36,921 nt of DNA from Gammaproteobacteria bacterium (GTDB lineage Bacteria > Pseudomonadota > Gammaproteobacteria > GCA-001735895): assembly GCA_024232855.1 (NCBI GenBank), contig JAAEPH010000395.1:1-36921 (forward strand), given 5' to 3'. The notes under the pieces are model-generated. The model did no database searches, was not told the origin of the DNA, and saw only the letters and a program-made list of their open reading frames with translations. The position numbers and the translations under genes were made by a program. Below, piece after piece: positions 17,608-25,852 of the stretch. The stretch's first letter is position 1. Every line of letters starts with the position of its first letter.

Positions 17608-19188
17608 ATGAGTCAAGAAGGTCGAGAATCCCGCGGCAGACGCGGGCGCGGCAGACGCGGGCGCGGCGGGCGCGATACGCGCCGTGCCGGTGGTGCTGTC
17701 GTCACTAAAACCGCACCCTATGTTAAGCGCAAAATTCCCTTTTTCGAAGTAGTCGACGAAGAAGGACTGCAACTTATCGAGCACAATGCCGACACCATAC
17801 TCGAAGAAATCGGCATCGAGTTCCGCGATATGCCGGAGGCGCTCGACATCCTGAAACAGGGCGGCGCCGAGATCGATGGTGTCAGAGCGCGCTTCCCTCG
17901 AGGGCTGTGCCGCTCCATCATCCAGACATCCGCACCTGCCGAATACACCCAACACGCGCGTAACCCGGAACGCAATGTCCAGATCGGTGGCAGAAATACT
18001 GTCTTCGTGCCGGCTTATGGCAGCCCTTTCGTCTACGACATCGAAAACGGCCGGCGCTACGCGACCCTGGAAGATTTCCGGAATTTTGTAAAACTGGCCT
18101 ACGCCTCGCCAGGCCTGCACCATTCGGGCGGCACCATTTGCGAGCCGGTCGACGTGCCGGTCAACAAGCGCCACCTCGACATGGTCTACTCCCACATCAA
18201 GTACTCCGACAAGGCGTTCATGGGTTCGGTAACCGCACCGGAACGCGCGCAGGATACCGTCGAAATGATTAAAATTCTTGCCGGCGACAACTACATCGAC
18301 CCCGTGAGCGGGCGACCGCGCACCTATGCGACAAGCCTGATCAACGCCAATTCGCCGATGACCTTCGACGATACCATGCTCGGCGCGGCCATGGTTTACG
18401 CGCAAAACAACCAGGCCACTATCATTACACCGTTTATCCTGGCGGGTGCGATGTCGCCGGTAACCATCGCCGGCACCGCGGCACAGAGCCTCGCCGAAGC
18501 GCTCGCCGGCATGACCTTCGTGCAACTGATCAACCCGGGCGCACCCGTCATCTTCGGCAGCTTCGCCAGTTCGATGTCGATGCAATCGGGCGCACCAACC
18601 TTCGGCACACCGGAACCGGCCCTCGTACTTTACACCATGGCCGCACTGGCGCGACGTCTCGGCGTACCCTTCCGTTCCGGCGGGGGCATGTGTGGTTCCA
18701 AGTTACCCGATGCGCAGGCAGCCTCCGAGGCTGCAGCAACGCTGATGCCGGCAGTGATGGCCGGAGTCAACTTTGTGCTGCATACGGCCGGCTGGATGGA
18801 AGGCGGGCTCGCCATGGGATACGAGAAATTCATCATGGACGCCGACCAGGCGGCGATGATGGCAATTCTGATGGGCGGCGTCGATCTCTCCGAGAACGGC
18901 CAGGCGATGGACGCCATTCGCGAAGTTGGACCCGGGGCGCATTTCCTCGGCTGCAACCATACCCAGAATAATTTCAAAACCGCGTTCTACCGCTCCCCGA
19001 TTACCGATAACAACAGCTTCGAGCAGTGGCAATCCGAAGGCAGTCTCGATCATGCGCAACGTTGCAATGCGCGTTACAGGAAGATGCTTGCCGAATACCA
19101 GGCGCCCGCGCTCGACCCCGCTATCGACGAAGCCCTGCTGGCCTACATACAGCAACGCAAGAACTCAATGCCCGACTCGATGATCTAG
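17608..19188 (+). CDS. MttB-superfamily (trimethylamine/betaine):corrinoid methyltransferase, non-pyrrolysine
   Basis: This 526-residue protein of the MttB family transfers a methyl group from a quaternary or tertiary amine to Co(I) of a cognate corrinoid protein. After a strikingly basic tail (residues 1-35, RGRRGRGRRGRGG), the TIM-barrel domain begins PYVKRKIPFFEVVDEEGLQLIE. It shows family landmarks LHHSGGTICEPVDVP, INANSPMTFDDTML, GSFASSMSMQSGAPTFGTPE, and LHTAGWMEGGLAMGYEK. The frame has no internal TAG, so it is a non-pyrrolysine member like the glycine betaine, proline betaine or carnitine methyltransferases (MtgB/MtpB/MtcB type) rather than true MttB. Start ATG 17608 has AGGAG upstream. 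It is flanked by two GlxA-type regulators; its corrinoid partner is encoded at 25853-26560. Confidence 0.9.
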   Translation: MSQEGRESRGRRGRGRRGRGGRDTRRAGGAVVTKTAPYVKRKIPFFEVVDEEGLQLIEHNADTILEEIGIEFRDMPEALDILKQGGAEIDGVRARFPRGLCRSIIQTSAPAEYTQHARNPERNVQIGGRNTVFVPAYGSPFVYDIENGRRYATLEDFRNFVKLAYASPGLHHSGGTICEPVDVPVNKRHLDMVYSHIKYSDKAFMGSVTAPERAQDTVEMIKILAGDNYIDPVSGRPRTYATSLINANSPMTFDDTMLGAAMVYAQNNQATIITPFILAGAMSPVTIAGTAAQSLAEALAGMTFVQLINPGAPVIFGSFASSMSMQSGAPTFGTPEPALVLYTMAALARRLGVPFRSGGGMCGSKLPDAQAASEAAATLMPAVMAGVNFVLHTAGWMEGGLAMGYEKFIMDADQAAMMAILMGGVDLSENGQAMDAIREVGPGAHFLGCNHTQNNFKTAFYRSPITDNNSFEQWQSEGSLDHAQRCNARYRKMLAEYQAPALDPAIDEALLAYIQQRKNSMPDSMI

Positions 19189-19224
19189 TCATACAGCACT
19201 GTCCCCGGGGATCCCATCCGCAAA

Positions 19225-19255
19225 CCCTGGATCCCGGCTTTCGCTGGGATAACGG
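19225..19255. repeat. Small REP-like hairpin (ATCCCGGC...GCTGGGAT)
   Basis: ATCCCGGC (19231-19238) and GCTGGGAT (19243-19250) form an 8-bp stem with one G-T pair around TTTC, within CCCTGG...AACGG. This looks like the very common bacterial intergenic repeat with the sense tggatcccggctttcg. It sits after the mttB stop codon. No T-run follows, so it is a repeat rather than a clear terminator. Confidence 0.5.
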
Positions 19256-19365
19256 ACATACCCAACTGGAAAAATGTCGTGCAATAGGGCTTTTTAGCGT
19301 CTAGTATTCTGGCCGATTGGACCCAGGTACCCCGATGCAGTCCGCATTTCGCTACAATCAGTCCT

Positions 19366-20373
19366 ATGAGTGACAACAAACCGGCCGCGAAACCCGGGCA
19401 CTTCGGCTTTCTGCAGGTCCCCAATTATTCGATGATCGCATTTTCATCCGCCATCGAACCGTTGCGCATGGCCAATCGCGATACCGGCCGGGAACTCTAC
19501 CGATGGAGTATCTTCACCATCGACGGCTTACCTGAGAAAGCCAGTAATGGTCTCGAAATCACCCCCGACGCAAGCATCGAACACGCCAATGACGTTACCA
19601 CCCTGTTCGTCTGTGGCGGCGCCGATATCGCCGATGCCTGGTCCAGGCAACTGCAGTTTGCGCTGCGGCGTATCGCCAAGTGCAGCAATGTCAAACTCGG
19701 GGCGCTTTGCACCGGCAGTTACCTGCTGGCGCGCGCGGGTTTGCTGGACGGCTATAAATGCACGATTCACTGGGAGAACATCGCCAGCCTGCGTGAAGAG
19801 TTCCCGGAGGTTCAGGTTTCCGATGACCTCTTCCTGATCGACCGTGATCGCATTACAAGTGCCGGCGGGCAGGCGTCCATGGACATGATGCTGCAACTGA
19901 TCAACGACAGGCATGGCAACAAGCTGGTCACACGTATTTCCGAGCAATTCATGTGCGAACGGATTCGCAGTTCGGACGACCGCCAGCGAATTCCGTTGCA
20001 CCTTGCGCTGGGGTCGAACCAGCCCAAGCTCACCGAGGCGGTTACCCTGATGGAGGCCAACATCGAAGAGCCGATCAGTCTCGATGAGTTATCGAGTTAT
20101 GTCGGCATTTCAAGACGCCAGCTCGAGCGCCTGTTTCAAAAGCATTTGAACTGCGTACCGACGCGCTATTATTTGAATCTGCGGCTCAACCGCGCACGAC
20201 TGCTGTTGCTGCAGACGAGTAAATCCATCGTCGATATCGCGCTTGCCTGCGGATTCATCTCGGCCCCGCATTTCAGCAAGTGCTACCGTGATCTGTTCGG
20301 CATCCCGCCGCGCGACGAGCGGCGCAAGCTGCAGCTCAAGTCAGCCAGCGAGGAAGCAGGTCCAGGCGATTAA
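19366..20373 (+). CDS. GlxA-family AraC-type transcriptional regulator (second copy; GbdR/CdhR-like)
   Basis: This 335-residue paralog of the regulator at 16431-17438 has the same two domains: a sensor (about 10-185) with LGALCTGSYLLARAGLLDGYKCTIHWEN, and a C-terminal AraC helix-turn-helix pair (about 220-320) ending DIALACGFISAPHFSKCYRDLFGIPPRDERR. Here the fold's nucleophile position is Cys (ALCTGS), as in GbdR/CdhR, which bind betaine-type ligands without catalysis. It reads away from the mttB stop and converges with the RACo gene, 30 bases apart. It is most plausibly an activator of the betaine/methylamine genes. Which of the two paralogs controls which transcript is not shown by the sequence. 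Confidence 0.87.
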   Translation: MSDNKPAAKPGHFGFLQVPNYSMIAFSSAIEPLRMANRDTGRELYRWSIFTIDGLPEKASNGLEITPDASIEHANDVTTLFVCGGADIADAWSRQLQFALRRIAKCSNVKLGALCTGSYLLARAGLLDGYKCTIHWENIASLREEFPEVQVSDDLFLIDRDRITSAGGQASMDMMLQLINDRHGNKLVTRISEQFMCERIRSSDDRQRIPLHLALGSNQPKLTEAVTLMEANIEEPISLDELSSYVGISRRQLERLFQKHLNCVPTRYYLNLRLNRARLLLLQTSKSIVDIALACGFISAPHFSKCYRDLFGIPPRDERRKLQLKSASEEAGPGD

Positions 20374-20403
20374 CTCGCGACGTAAAACGGTGAGCGATGC
20401 GGG

Positions 20404-22407
20404 TTAATCCGGCGTCCGGCGTCGCCGTGAACGCCGCTTGCGATCGTCACCGGGACTGGTATCGGCCTTGCGTTTCGCCTGTGGAAAATCGACGACCCTT
20501 GAAAGTTCCCGGAAGCGATCGGTCTTGTGCGGTATCGCCATGGCGTCGATAAAGTATTCCTGGAATTTCGCCTCGATGGCGGTTTCTATCTTTTCCACTC
20601 TGGGCAGGATTTCACCGATTTCACGACGCGACGGGTAGTTCAGCAAGGCGATACGCGCACCGGTGCCGGCGGCATTGCCAACCGAACCAACATTGTCCAG
20701 GTTACAGTCCGGAATCATCCCCAGCACCATCGCGTACTTGACGTCGATATGACTGCCAAATGCGCCCGCCAGGCCGATACGGTCGACCCTTTCGATACCC
20801 ATGTGATCGAGTAACAGGCGGCAACCGGCATGCAGTGCAGCCTTGGCGAGCTGAATCGCGCGCACATCGTTTTGCGTGATTCGAATCGAGCGTTCGCCCT
20901 CCATGATGACATAGGCCCAGGTGCGGCCATCCTCGACGATGTTTTCACTCGGCTTAGCGGGCACCGGCCCGATGACGCCATCCTCGTCAATGACCCCGGA
21001 CAGGTACATTTCCGCGACCACTTCGATGATGCCCGAGCCACAAATGCCGCTGACGCCAACGCCTGCACTTTTTTGCTCGAACTCCGGGTCGTCCGACCAG
21101 GCGTCGCAACCGATGACGCGATAGCGCGGTTGCAGCGTTTCGGGATCGATGCGCACCCGCTCGATGGCGCCCGGCGCGGCACGTTGCCCCGAACTTATCT
21201 GCGCGCCCTCGAACGCCGGGCCGGTCGGACTCGATGCGGCCAACAGGCGATTGCGATTGCCGAGCACGATTTCGGCATTGGTGCCGACGTCGACCAGCAA
21301 CACGTATTCCTCGGCAAGATCAGGGCGTTCCGACAATATTACACCCGCGGTGTCGGCGCCGATGTGCCCGGCGATACAGGGCAGCGTGCAGATGCGCGCC
21401 TCCGGGTGTAAATGGATACCGATATCGGCCGCCCGAATGACCTGGGTCTGATCGGTGGTCAGGGTAAACGGCGCCATCCCCAACGGTGTCGGATCGATAC
21501 CGAGAAACAGGTGATGCATGATCGGGTTCCCCACCACGGTCATGTCGAGAATGTCCTCGAGCTGAATCCTGGCGGATTTGGCGGCGCGTCTGGCAAGCTG
21601 ATTGAAGGCCTCGCGCACCACCTCCGTCATCGCCGCGTCGCCCCCCTCGTTCATCATCACGTAGGATACGCGGCTCATCAAATCTTCACCGAAACGGATC
21701 TGCGGGTTCATGGTATCGGCGGTGGCGACCACTTCGCCGGTGATCAGGTTACACAATTGCGCCGCGATGGTGGTCGAACCGAGGTCGACCGCGAGCCCGT
21801 AAATGTCTTCCTTTACCCCCGGCCAGACGGCGACGATCTGCTGAAACTGGTAGACCGCGACGGTGATCTGCCGGTTCGCCCGGGCCAGCGCCGGCTGTAA
21901 CAGGCGCAATTGCGACATGTCACAGTCCATCACCGGCAGATCGTGTTCACTGACCAGCGCCTGCTGCATGCGGCGCTTGTCCGATATGGGCGAATGCATG
22001 TCGGGTTCGGGTAAGGTCACCGTGTACAAATGCAGCGCCGGTTGCACCTGGATGTCATAGGCCGTGATCGCCTTGGCGATATGCTGCTTGTGCTGTTGAC
22101 TCTCCTCGGGCACGTCGACCACGAGATCACCGAGAATACGCGCATTGCAACTCAGGCGGCGGCCATTCTTGAGCCGGTTTTTAGACTGTTGCAACAGCTC
22201 GGCTGCGGTCAGTTCGGAGAGGTGTTCGAGACGCGAATTAATCCCATGCTTGACGAATTCGCCCTGCTGCGGCAATACCTGGCATTTGCGACACTTGCCC
22301 TGGCCGCCACAAATCGATTCCAGGTCGACACCGAAACGCTGGGCCGCCTGCAGTATAGTGGTGCCGGCCGGTACCTGCCCGCGCAGGCCCGACGGCATGA
22401 ACAGCAC
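20404..22407 (-). CDS. RACo-type corrinoid reductive activator (2Fe-2S + ASKHA domain)
   Basis: This 667-residue protein reactivates oxidised Co(II) corrinoid to Co(I) using ATP. The N-terminal 2Fe-2S ferredoxin domain has ligands C33, C39, C42 (CGGQGKCRKC) and C87 (RLSCNAR). The C-terminal ASKHA (acetate kinase/Hsp70-like) ATPase follows with GLAVDLGSTTIAAQL, LVDVGTNAEIVLG, GVSGICGSGIIE and GLAGAFGSHIDV. This is the RACo/RamA-related activator architecture (DUF4445) found in acetogens and methylotrophs. The start is GTG 22407, with GAGGAG 6 bases upstream. The C-terminal tail is extremely basic (RKRRSRRRRTPD). It is last in the minus-strand operon, 45 bases behind the methyl-THF methyltransferase. 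Confidence 0.9.
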   Translation of the reverse strand: MLFMPSGLRGQVPAGTTILQAAQRFGVDLESICGGQGKCRKCQVLPQQGEFVKHGINSRLEHLSELTAAELLQQSKNRLKNGRRLSCNARILGDLVVDVPEESQQHKQHIAKAITAYDIQVQPALHLYTVTLPEPDMHSPISDKRRMQQALVSEHDLPVMDCDMSQLRLLQPALARANRQITVAVYQFQQIVAVWPGVKEDIYGLAVDLGSTTIAAQLCNLITGEVVATADTMNPQIRFGEDLMSRVSYVMMNEGGDAAMTEVVREAFNQLARRAAKSARIQLEDILDMTVVGNPIMHHLFLGIDPTPLGMAPFTLTTDQTQVIRAADIGIHLHPEARICTLPCIAGHIGADTAGVILSERPDLAEEYVLLVDVGTNAEIVLGNRNRLLAASSPTGPAFEGAQISSGQRAAPGAIERVRIDPETLQPRYRVIGCDAWSDDPEFEQKSAGVGVSGICGSGIIEVVAEMYLSGVIDEDGVIGPVPAKPSENIVEDGRTWAYVIMEGERSIRITQNDVRAIQLAKAALHAGCRLLLDHMGIERVDRIGLAGAFGSHIDVKYAMVLGMIPDCNLDNVGSVGNAAGTGARIALLNYPSRREIGEILPRVEKIETAIEAKFQEYFIDAMAIPHKTDRFRELSRVVDFPQAKRKADTSPGDDRKRRSRRRRTPD

Positions 22408-22452
22408 ACTGAACTCCTCTACTTCTGCCTGCTCTGTATCCAGAATATCCCC

Positions 22453-23364
22453 TCAGGCAGCCGGACGACGGCGACGGCCGCCGCGGCGGCCTGTGCCTCG
22501 GGCGATGGTCCCTTCCGGCGCCGCCTCGCGGAACTGCTTGATCCAGCGCGCGCAATCGGGGTCTTTTCCGAGCATGACATCGGCGCCGAGGCTCGCCGCA
22601 ACGACTTCGGCATGCATCGGATTGGTAATCGCCGAGGTCATCCCCGCCTGGATCGCCATGCTGATAAAGGCGCCGTTGAAGCCGTTACGATTGGGTAACC
22701 CGAAGCTCACATTCGACGCACCGCAGGTGGTATTGACCTTGAGTTCGGTGCGCAGGCGGTGAATCAGCTTCAGCACCTCGCGTCCGGCGTTGTTGATTGC
22801 GCCAATCGGCATGACCAGGGGATCGACGACGACATCGCAGGCAGGGACGCCGTAGTCCGAGGCGCGCTCGACAATTTTCTTCGCCACGTTGAAACGCACG
22901 TCGATGTCTTCTGAAATACCGGTTTCATCGTTCGAGATCGCCACCACCGCGGCGCCGTGCTTTTTCACCAGCGGTAAAACACGATCGAGGCTCTCGTCCT
23001 CACCGGTCACCGAGTTGACCAGCGCCTTACCCTCGTACACGGCAAGCCCGGCTTCGAGCGCGTCGATAATCGAGGAATCGATGCTTAACGGCGTATCGGT
23101 GAGGCTTTGCACCAGCTGCACCGCCTCCGCCAGGATGCGCGGCTCGTCGGCGAGCGGAATACCGGCATTTACGTCGAGCATGTGGGCGCCTGCCGCGACT
23201 TGCGCGAGCGCATCACTCTGTACACGGCTATAGTCGCCGACCTTCATTTCCTCGGCCATAATCTTGCGGCCGGTAGGATTGATGCGCTCGCCGATCAAAA
23301 CGAAGGGGCGCTCAAAGCCGATGACTAACTCTTTAGTAGCTGAACTGACAACCGTATCGGTCAT
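22453..23364 (-). CDS. Methyltetrahydrofolate:corrinoid methyltransferase (dihydropteroate synthase-like)
   Basis: This 303-residue TIM-barrel protein of the pterin-binding family moves a methyl group between THF and a corrinoid protein. Motifs include FVLIGERINPTGRK near the N-terminus, GAHMLDVNAGIP, PLSIDSSIIDALEAGL, and LVNSVTGEDESLDRVLPLV. They also include DVVVDPLVMPIGA and NTTCGASNVSFGLPNR. The family includes AcsE-like MeTr and the MtvA-type partners of MttB systems. In this pathway direction it receives the methyl group from the corrinoid and produces 5-methyl-THF. The last 15 residues are Arg-rich (GRRGGRRRRPAA). It sits between metF and the RACo gene on one strand. Confidence 0.9.
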   Translation of the reverse strand: MTDTVVSSATKELVIGFERPFVLIGERINPTGRKIMAEEMKVGDYSRVQSDALAQVAAGAHMLDVNAGIPLADEPRILAEAVQLVQSLTDTPLSIDSSIIDALEAGLAVYEGKALVNSVTGEDESLDRVLPLVKKHGAAVVAISNDETGISEDIDVRFNVAKKIVERASDYGVPACDVVVDPLVMPIGAINNAGREVLKLIHRLRTELKVNTTCGASNVSFGLPNRNGFNGAFISMAIQAGMTSAITNPMHAEVVAASLGADVMLGKDPDCARWIKQFREAAPEGTIARGTGRRGGRRRRPAA

Positions 23365-23415
23365 TATTATTTCCTCGAAAACTCGATAAATCCAGAACCA
23401 GGCCAGATCGCTGTA

Positions 23416-24423
23416 TCAAGCGTAACTGGACTGAATTTCGCAACCCGGATACCAGGGTACCCGCCCTTCAAGCACGCCCGATTGCTGAATGATTTCACCG
23501 ACCGCTTCTTCCTGACGGTAGGCCATGACATGCACCCCGCTAACCCCTTCAATCTCCCGGACCTGCTGGATCAGCTCGACACAGATTTTGCGCCCTTCCT
23601 GCTTCGGCTCGCTGGCGCCCTCCAGGCGCTTGATGATTTCATCGGGTATGTATATGCCGGGCACATTGTTACGAATCCACAGGGCGGTGCGCGCCGACGC
23701 CAGCGGGCCGACGCCCGCTAAAACGAAACACTGCTCGAGCAACCCGAGATCGCGCGACTTTGCCATGAACAGGCGCAACTGCTCGACATCAAAAATGTAT
23801 TGGGTCTGGATGAACTGCGCACCGGCGGTAATTTTCTTGGCCAGCCGATAGGGACGAAAATCGGTTGGCGGTGCGCCAGGATTCTCGGCCGCGCCGAGAA
23901 ACATCTGCGGCGGGGAAGTGATAGGCCGGCCACTCAGAAATCGCGATTCATCGCGCATGATGCGAATGGTTTCGAGCAGGGACATGCTGTCGAGGTCGAA
24001 CACCGGTTTGGCTTCGGGGTGATCGCCCACCTGGACCCCGTCCCCGCTCAGGCAGAGTACGTTGGACACGCCCATCGCGGCCGCTCCGAGCACGTCACCC
24101 TGAATCGCAATGCGATTTTTATCGCGACAGGAAATCTGTAGTACCGGTGAGTAACCGACATTGGTGAGCAGTGCGCACATCGCCACGCTGGACATGTGGC
24201 AATGCGCGCCCGAGCCGTCGGTGGCATTCATGCCGTCGACGTAACCATCGAACAGGCGCGCACGCTCATAGACGTCTTCGGCCAGCGCCGAGTCGGGCGG
24301 CGCCAGTTCCGCGGTGATCGCGAATTTTCCGGAGCGCAGTACACGCTCGAGGCGGCCCGTCGAACTGTATCCTTCGAACGGTGGCAAAGGTCGCCCGGGA
24401 TGTTGATCGGTGGAGGCTTTCAT
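23416..24423 (-). CDS. metF: Methylenetetrahydrofolate reductase
   Basis: This 335-residue flavin-dependent enzyme interconverts 5-methyl-THF and 5,10-methylene-THF. The N-terminus shows GKFAITAELAPPDSALAEDVYERA, the mid region NVLCLSGDGVQVGDHPEAKPVFDLD, and GAQFIQTQYIFDVEQLRLFM, typical of the MTHFR TIM barrel. In this operon it would act in the oxidative direction, passing the demethylation-derived carbon into the one-carbon pool and giving reducing equivalents. Its start overlaps the stop of the upstream Cys-rich gene in a four-base ATGA overlap (24420-24423), so the two are translationally coupled, as in acetogen metV-metF arrangements. Context argues for an operon-specific copy rather than the housekeeping methionine-pathway metF, which is not expected here. 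Confidence 0.92.
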   Translation of the reverse strand: MKASTDQHPGRPLPPFEGYSSTGRLERVLRSGKFAITAELAPPDSALAEDVYERARLFDGYVDGMNATDGSGAHCHMSSVAMCALLTNVGYSPVLQISCRDKNRIAIQGDVLGAAAMGVSNVLCLSGDGVQVGDHPEAKPVFDLDSMSLLETIRIMRDESRFLSGRPITSPPQMFLGAAENPGAPPTDFRPYRLAKKITAGAQFIQTQYIFDVEQLRLFMAKSRDLGLLEQCFVLAGVGPLASARTALWIRNNVPGIYIPDEIIKRLEGASEPKQEGRKICVELIQQVREIEGVSGVHVMAYRQEEAVGEIIQQSGVLEGRVPWYPGCEIQSSYA

Positions 24424-24890
24424 TGCGCTGTCTCGCTGTCCCGCGCGGTATGATCATCGCGCACCACGCGCAGCCACGACGAGCTGCCCCTGAGTAAATT
24501 GTTTACCGGGATCTGTACCTGGTGGATGGCCTGCGAATCCCGCATTTGCTGGCTACCGCGCCAGGCGTCTACCCAGACGCAACGCATATCTGGCTTCACT
24601 TCGCAATGGCCGTTCAGGCGCACACCGCCACAGGGGCCGTTGCGGATCGATTTGGGGCAGTTCATCGGGCAGGACATTCCGGTTGCGCCGAGCGCGCATT
24701 TCCCGCACATCCGGCAATCGAACATCAATCCCTTGATGGCTTTTTCCGCGACCCGCACGGGCTTTTCGAGGCGACCGTATCCGAGCGTCTTGAACAGCGG
24801 GTGCAACCTGATCAAGACCGGTTCGAAGTTACGATATAACGCTTCGAGTTTGCGCGAATGTGTAACCGACCATTGACGAACTTTATACAC
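24420..24890 (-). CDS. MetV-like Fe-S partner of MetF (MTHFR C-terminal domain family)
   Basis: This 156-residue protein has a cysteine-rich core, residues 58-104: DCRMCGKCALGATGMSCPMNC and GPCGGVRLNGHCEVKPDMRC. There are eight cysteines (59, 62, 65, 74, 78, 87, 96, 104), the number needed for two [4Fe-4S] clusters. This matches the MTHFR C-terminal domain family that includes MetV of acetogens, which forms a complex with MetF and relays electrons. The preceding helix-rich stretch (1-55) is basic. The gene overlaps metF by ATGA, the arrangement used for stoichiometric expression. Cluster binding is inferred from the cysteines, not shown. The last 35 residues look disordered. Confidence 0.82.
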   Translation of the reverse strand: MYKVRQWSVTHSRKLEALYRNFEPVLIRLHPLFKTLGYGRLEKPVRVAEKAIKGLMFDCRMCGKCALGATGMSCPMNCPKSIRNGPCGGVRLNGHCEVKPDMRCVWVDAWRGSQQMRDSQAIHQVQIPVNNLLRGSSSWLRVVRDDHTARDSETAQ

Positions 24891-24901
24891 CTTTGCTCCG
24901 T

Positions 24902-25216
24902 TCAGTTGTTGAGCCCACGGCTTTCATCAAGGCCGCTGGCACGTATCAGGGTTTCCAGAACTTCTTCCGTATACTGTTCTTCGATATGCCGCACCAGCGC
25001 CTGCGCCTGCTGGTGGACATCACCATTTTGCGGTTGCGCGACATCCCGCCAGGGTTCCAACAGCGCATCCTGCTGCTTTTTCTTGAGGCGGTAGGCGGCG
25101 CGTTCGATCGCCTTCATGAATCGCAATGAAAGACGCAGCCGCGTACTGCGCCTTCCTTCGCGAATGACGATCCGTCCGGGGATATCACGCCAGTAGACGA
25201 CCTTCAGCTGCGCCAC
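24902..25216 (-). CDS. 'Virulence factor' domain protein of the corrinoid operon
   Basis: This 104-residue protein starts MAQLKVVYWRDIPGRIVI, the signature of the family annotated 'virulence factor' (Pfam Virulence_fact). That name is inherited and is probably misleading here. The rest is basic and helix-rich (RRSTRLRLSLRFMKAIERAAYRLKKKQQDALLEPW). It has no membrane segment or Cys cluster. Its start overlaps the end of the DUF1638 gene by 13 bases, and metV follows 12 bases after its stop, so it is embedded in the methyl-transfer operon. Families of this kind recur next to MttB/DUF1638/MetF clusters; an accessory role in the corrinoid system is likely but undefined. Confidence 0.72.
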   Translation of the reverse strand: MAQLKVVYWRDIPGRIVIREGRRSTRLRLSLRFMKAIERAAYRLKKKQQDALLEPWRDVAQPQNGDVHQQAQALVRHIEEQYTEEVLETLIRASGLDESRGLNN

Positions 25217-25818
25217 ATCGCCTCCTGCATCGCCGCATGCAGCTGCGGCGCCATTTCGCCCATACCGGTAAACACGCGCTCGAAGCGCAGCTCCAGCTGC
25301 TCGGCGGCGGCGCGTGCCTGCGCGGTCAATTCCGGCGACTCAGTTTGCGCGAGATAAACCAGCCGCGTGTAGTTGCCGAAATAGATTTCCAGCAGCTCCG
25401 GGTGTCGATCGATACCGAGTATCTCGATGACCAGGCGCTGAAAATGCCGGGTCAGGAAATCCGTCAGGTAAAAAGTCCCGGGCTCCTGCTCCTGCATCTG
25501 CTGATACTGATCGCACCCGGCAAGAAAGTCGTAGCAGTGCGCCCCGGGTAAACGCCTGACACCGCGCTCCTCGAGAACCTTATCGAGTTCGCCGCTGGTG
25601 CCACAATCACCGTATGCGACGAAAATATGCGCGTAGCTGTCACGTGCCTGATCGATCTTGCTGGCTACCGCGCCCGCAATTTTTTCCGGGCGCGCATGCA
25701 AATCGGCGGTTATCGCCTGCAAATCCATTTGCGACCACTGCCCGAGTTTTTTTACTTCATTGACTTCACGCGCAATCGCCGCGCAGGTAATTACCAGAAT
25801 GGGGGCTGAATTTACCAT
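25204..25818 (-). CDS. DUF1638-family protein of the corrinoid operon
   Basis: This 204-residue cytoplasmic protein starts at ATG 25818. The frame is open further upstream, but those 43 codons give a Pro/Cys-rich non-conserved stretch that overlaps the corrinoid gene. Landmarks are ILVITCAAIAREV at the N-terminus, HIFVAYGDCGTSGELDKVL, RLPGAHCYDFLAG, and TFYLTDFLTRHFQRLV. DUF1638 proteins have no assigned activity but co-occur with corrinoid methyltransferase genes; the conserved Cys, Asp and His suggest metal or corrinoid binding (inference). It lies just downstream of the corrinoid-protein gene (34-base gap) and overlaps the next gene by 13 bases. Confidence 0.72.
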   Translation of the reverse strand: MVNSAPILVITCAAIAREVNEVKKLGQWSQMDLQAITADLHARPEKIAGAVASKIDQARDSYAHIFVAYGDCGTSGELDKVLEERGVRRLPGAHCYDFLAGCDQYQQMQEQEPGTFYLTDFLTRHFQRLVIEILGIDRHPELLEIYFGNYTRLVYLAQTESPELTAQARAAAEQLELRFERVFTGMGEMAPQLHAAMQEAMWRS

Positions 25819-25852
25819 ATCGCAATTGCACCGAAGGTCAGCTCCCTGTTTC

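Noticed and set aside
17605-18585. Minus-strand frame opposite the MttB gene
   Set aside because: It has no family match by eye and is antisense to the strongly conserved methyltransferase reading.
17608-19188. Pyrrolysine in the MttB homolog
   Set aside because: The frame is open for 526 codons without an internal TAG, so it is a non-pyrrolysine family member; no pyl genes are in the window.
24902-25216. A true virulence determinant
   Set aside because: Only the family name suggests it; the gene is embedded in a metabolic operon and shows no secretion signal.
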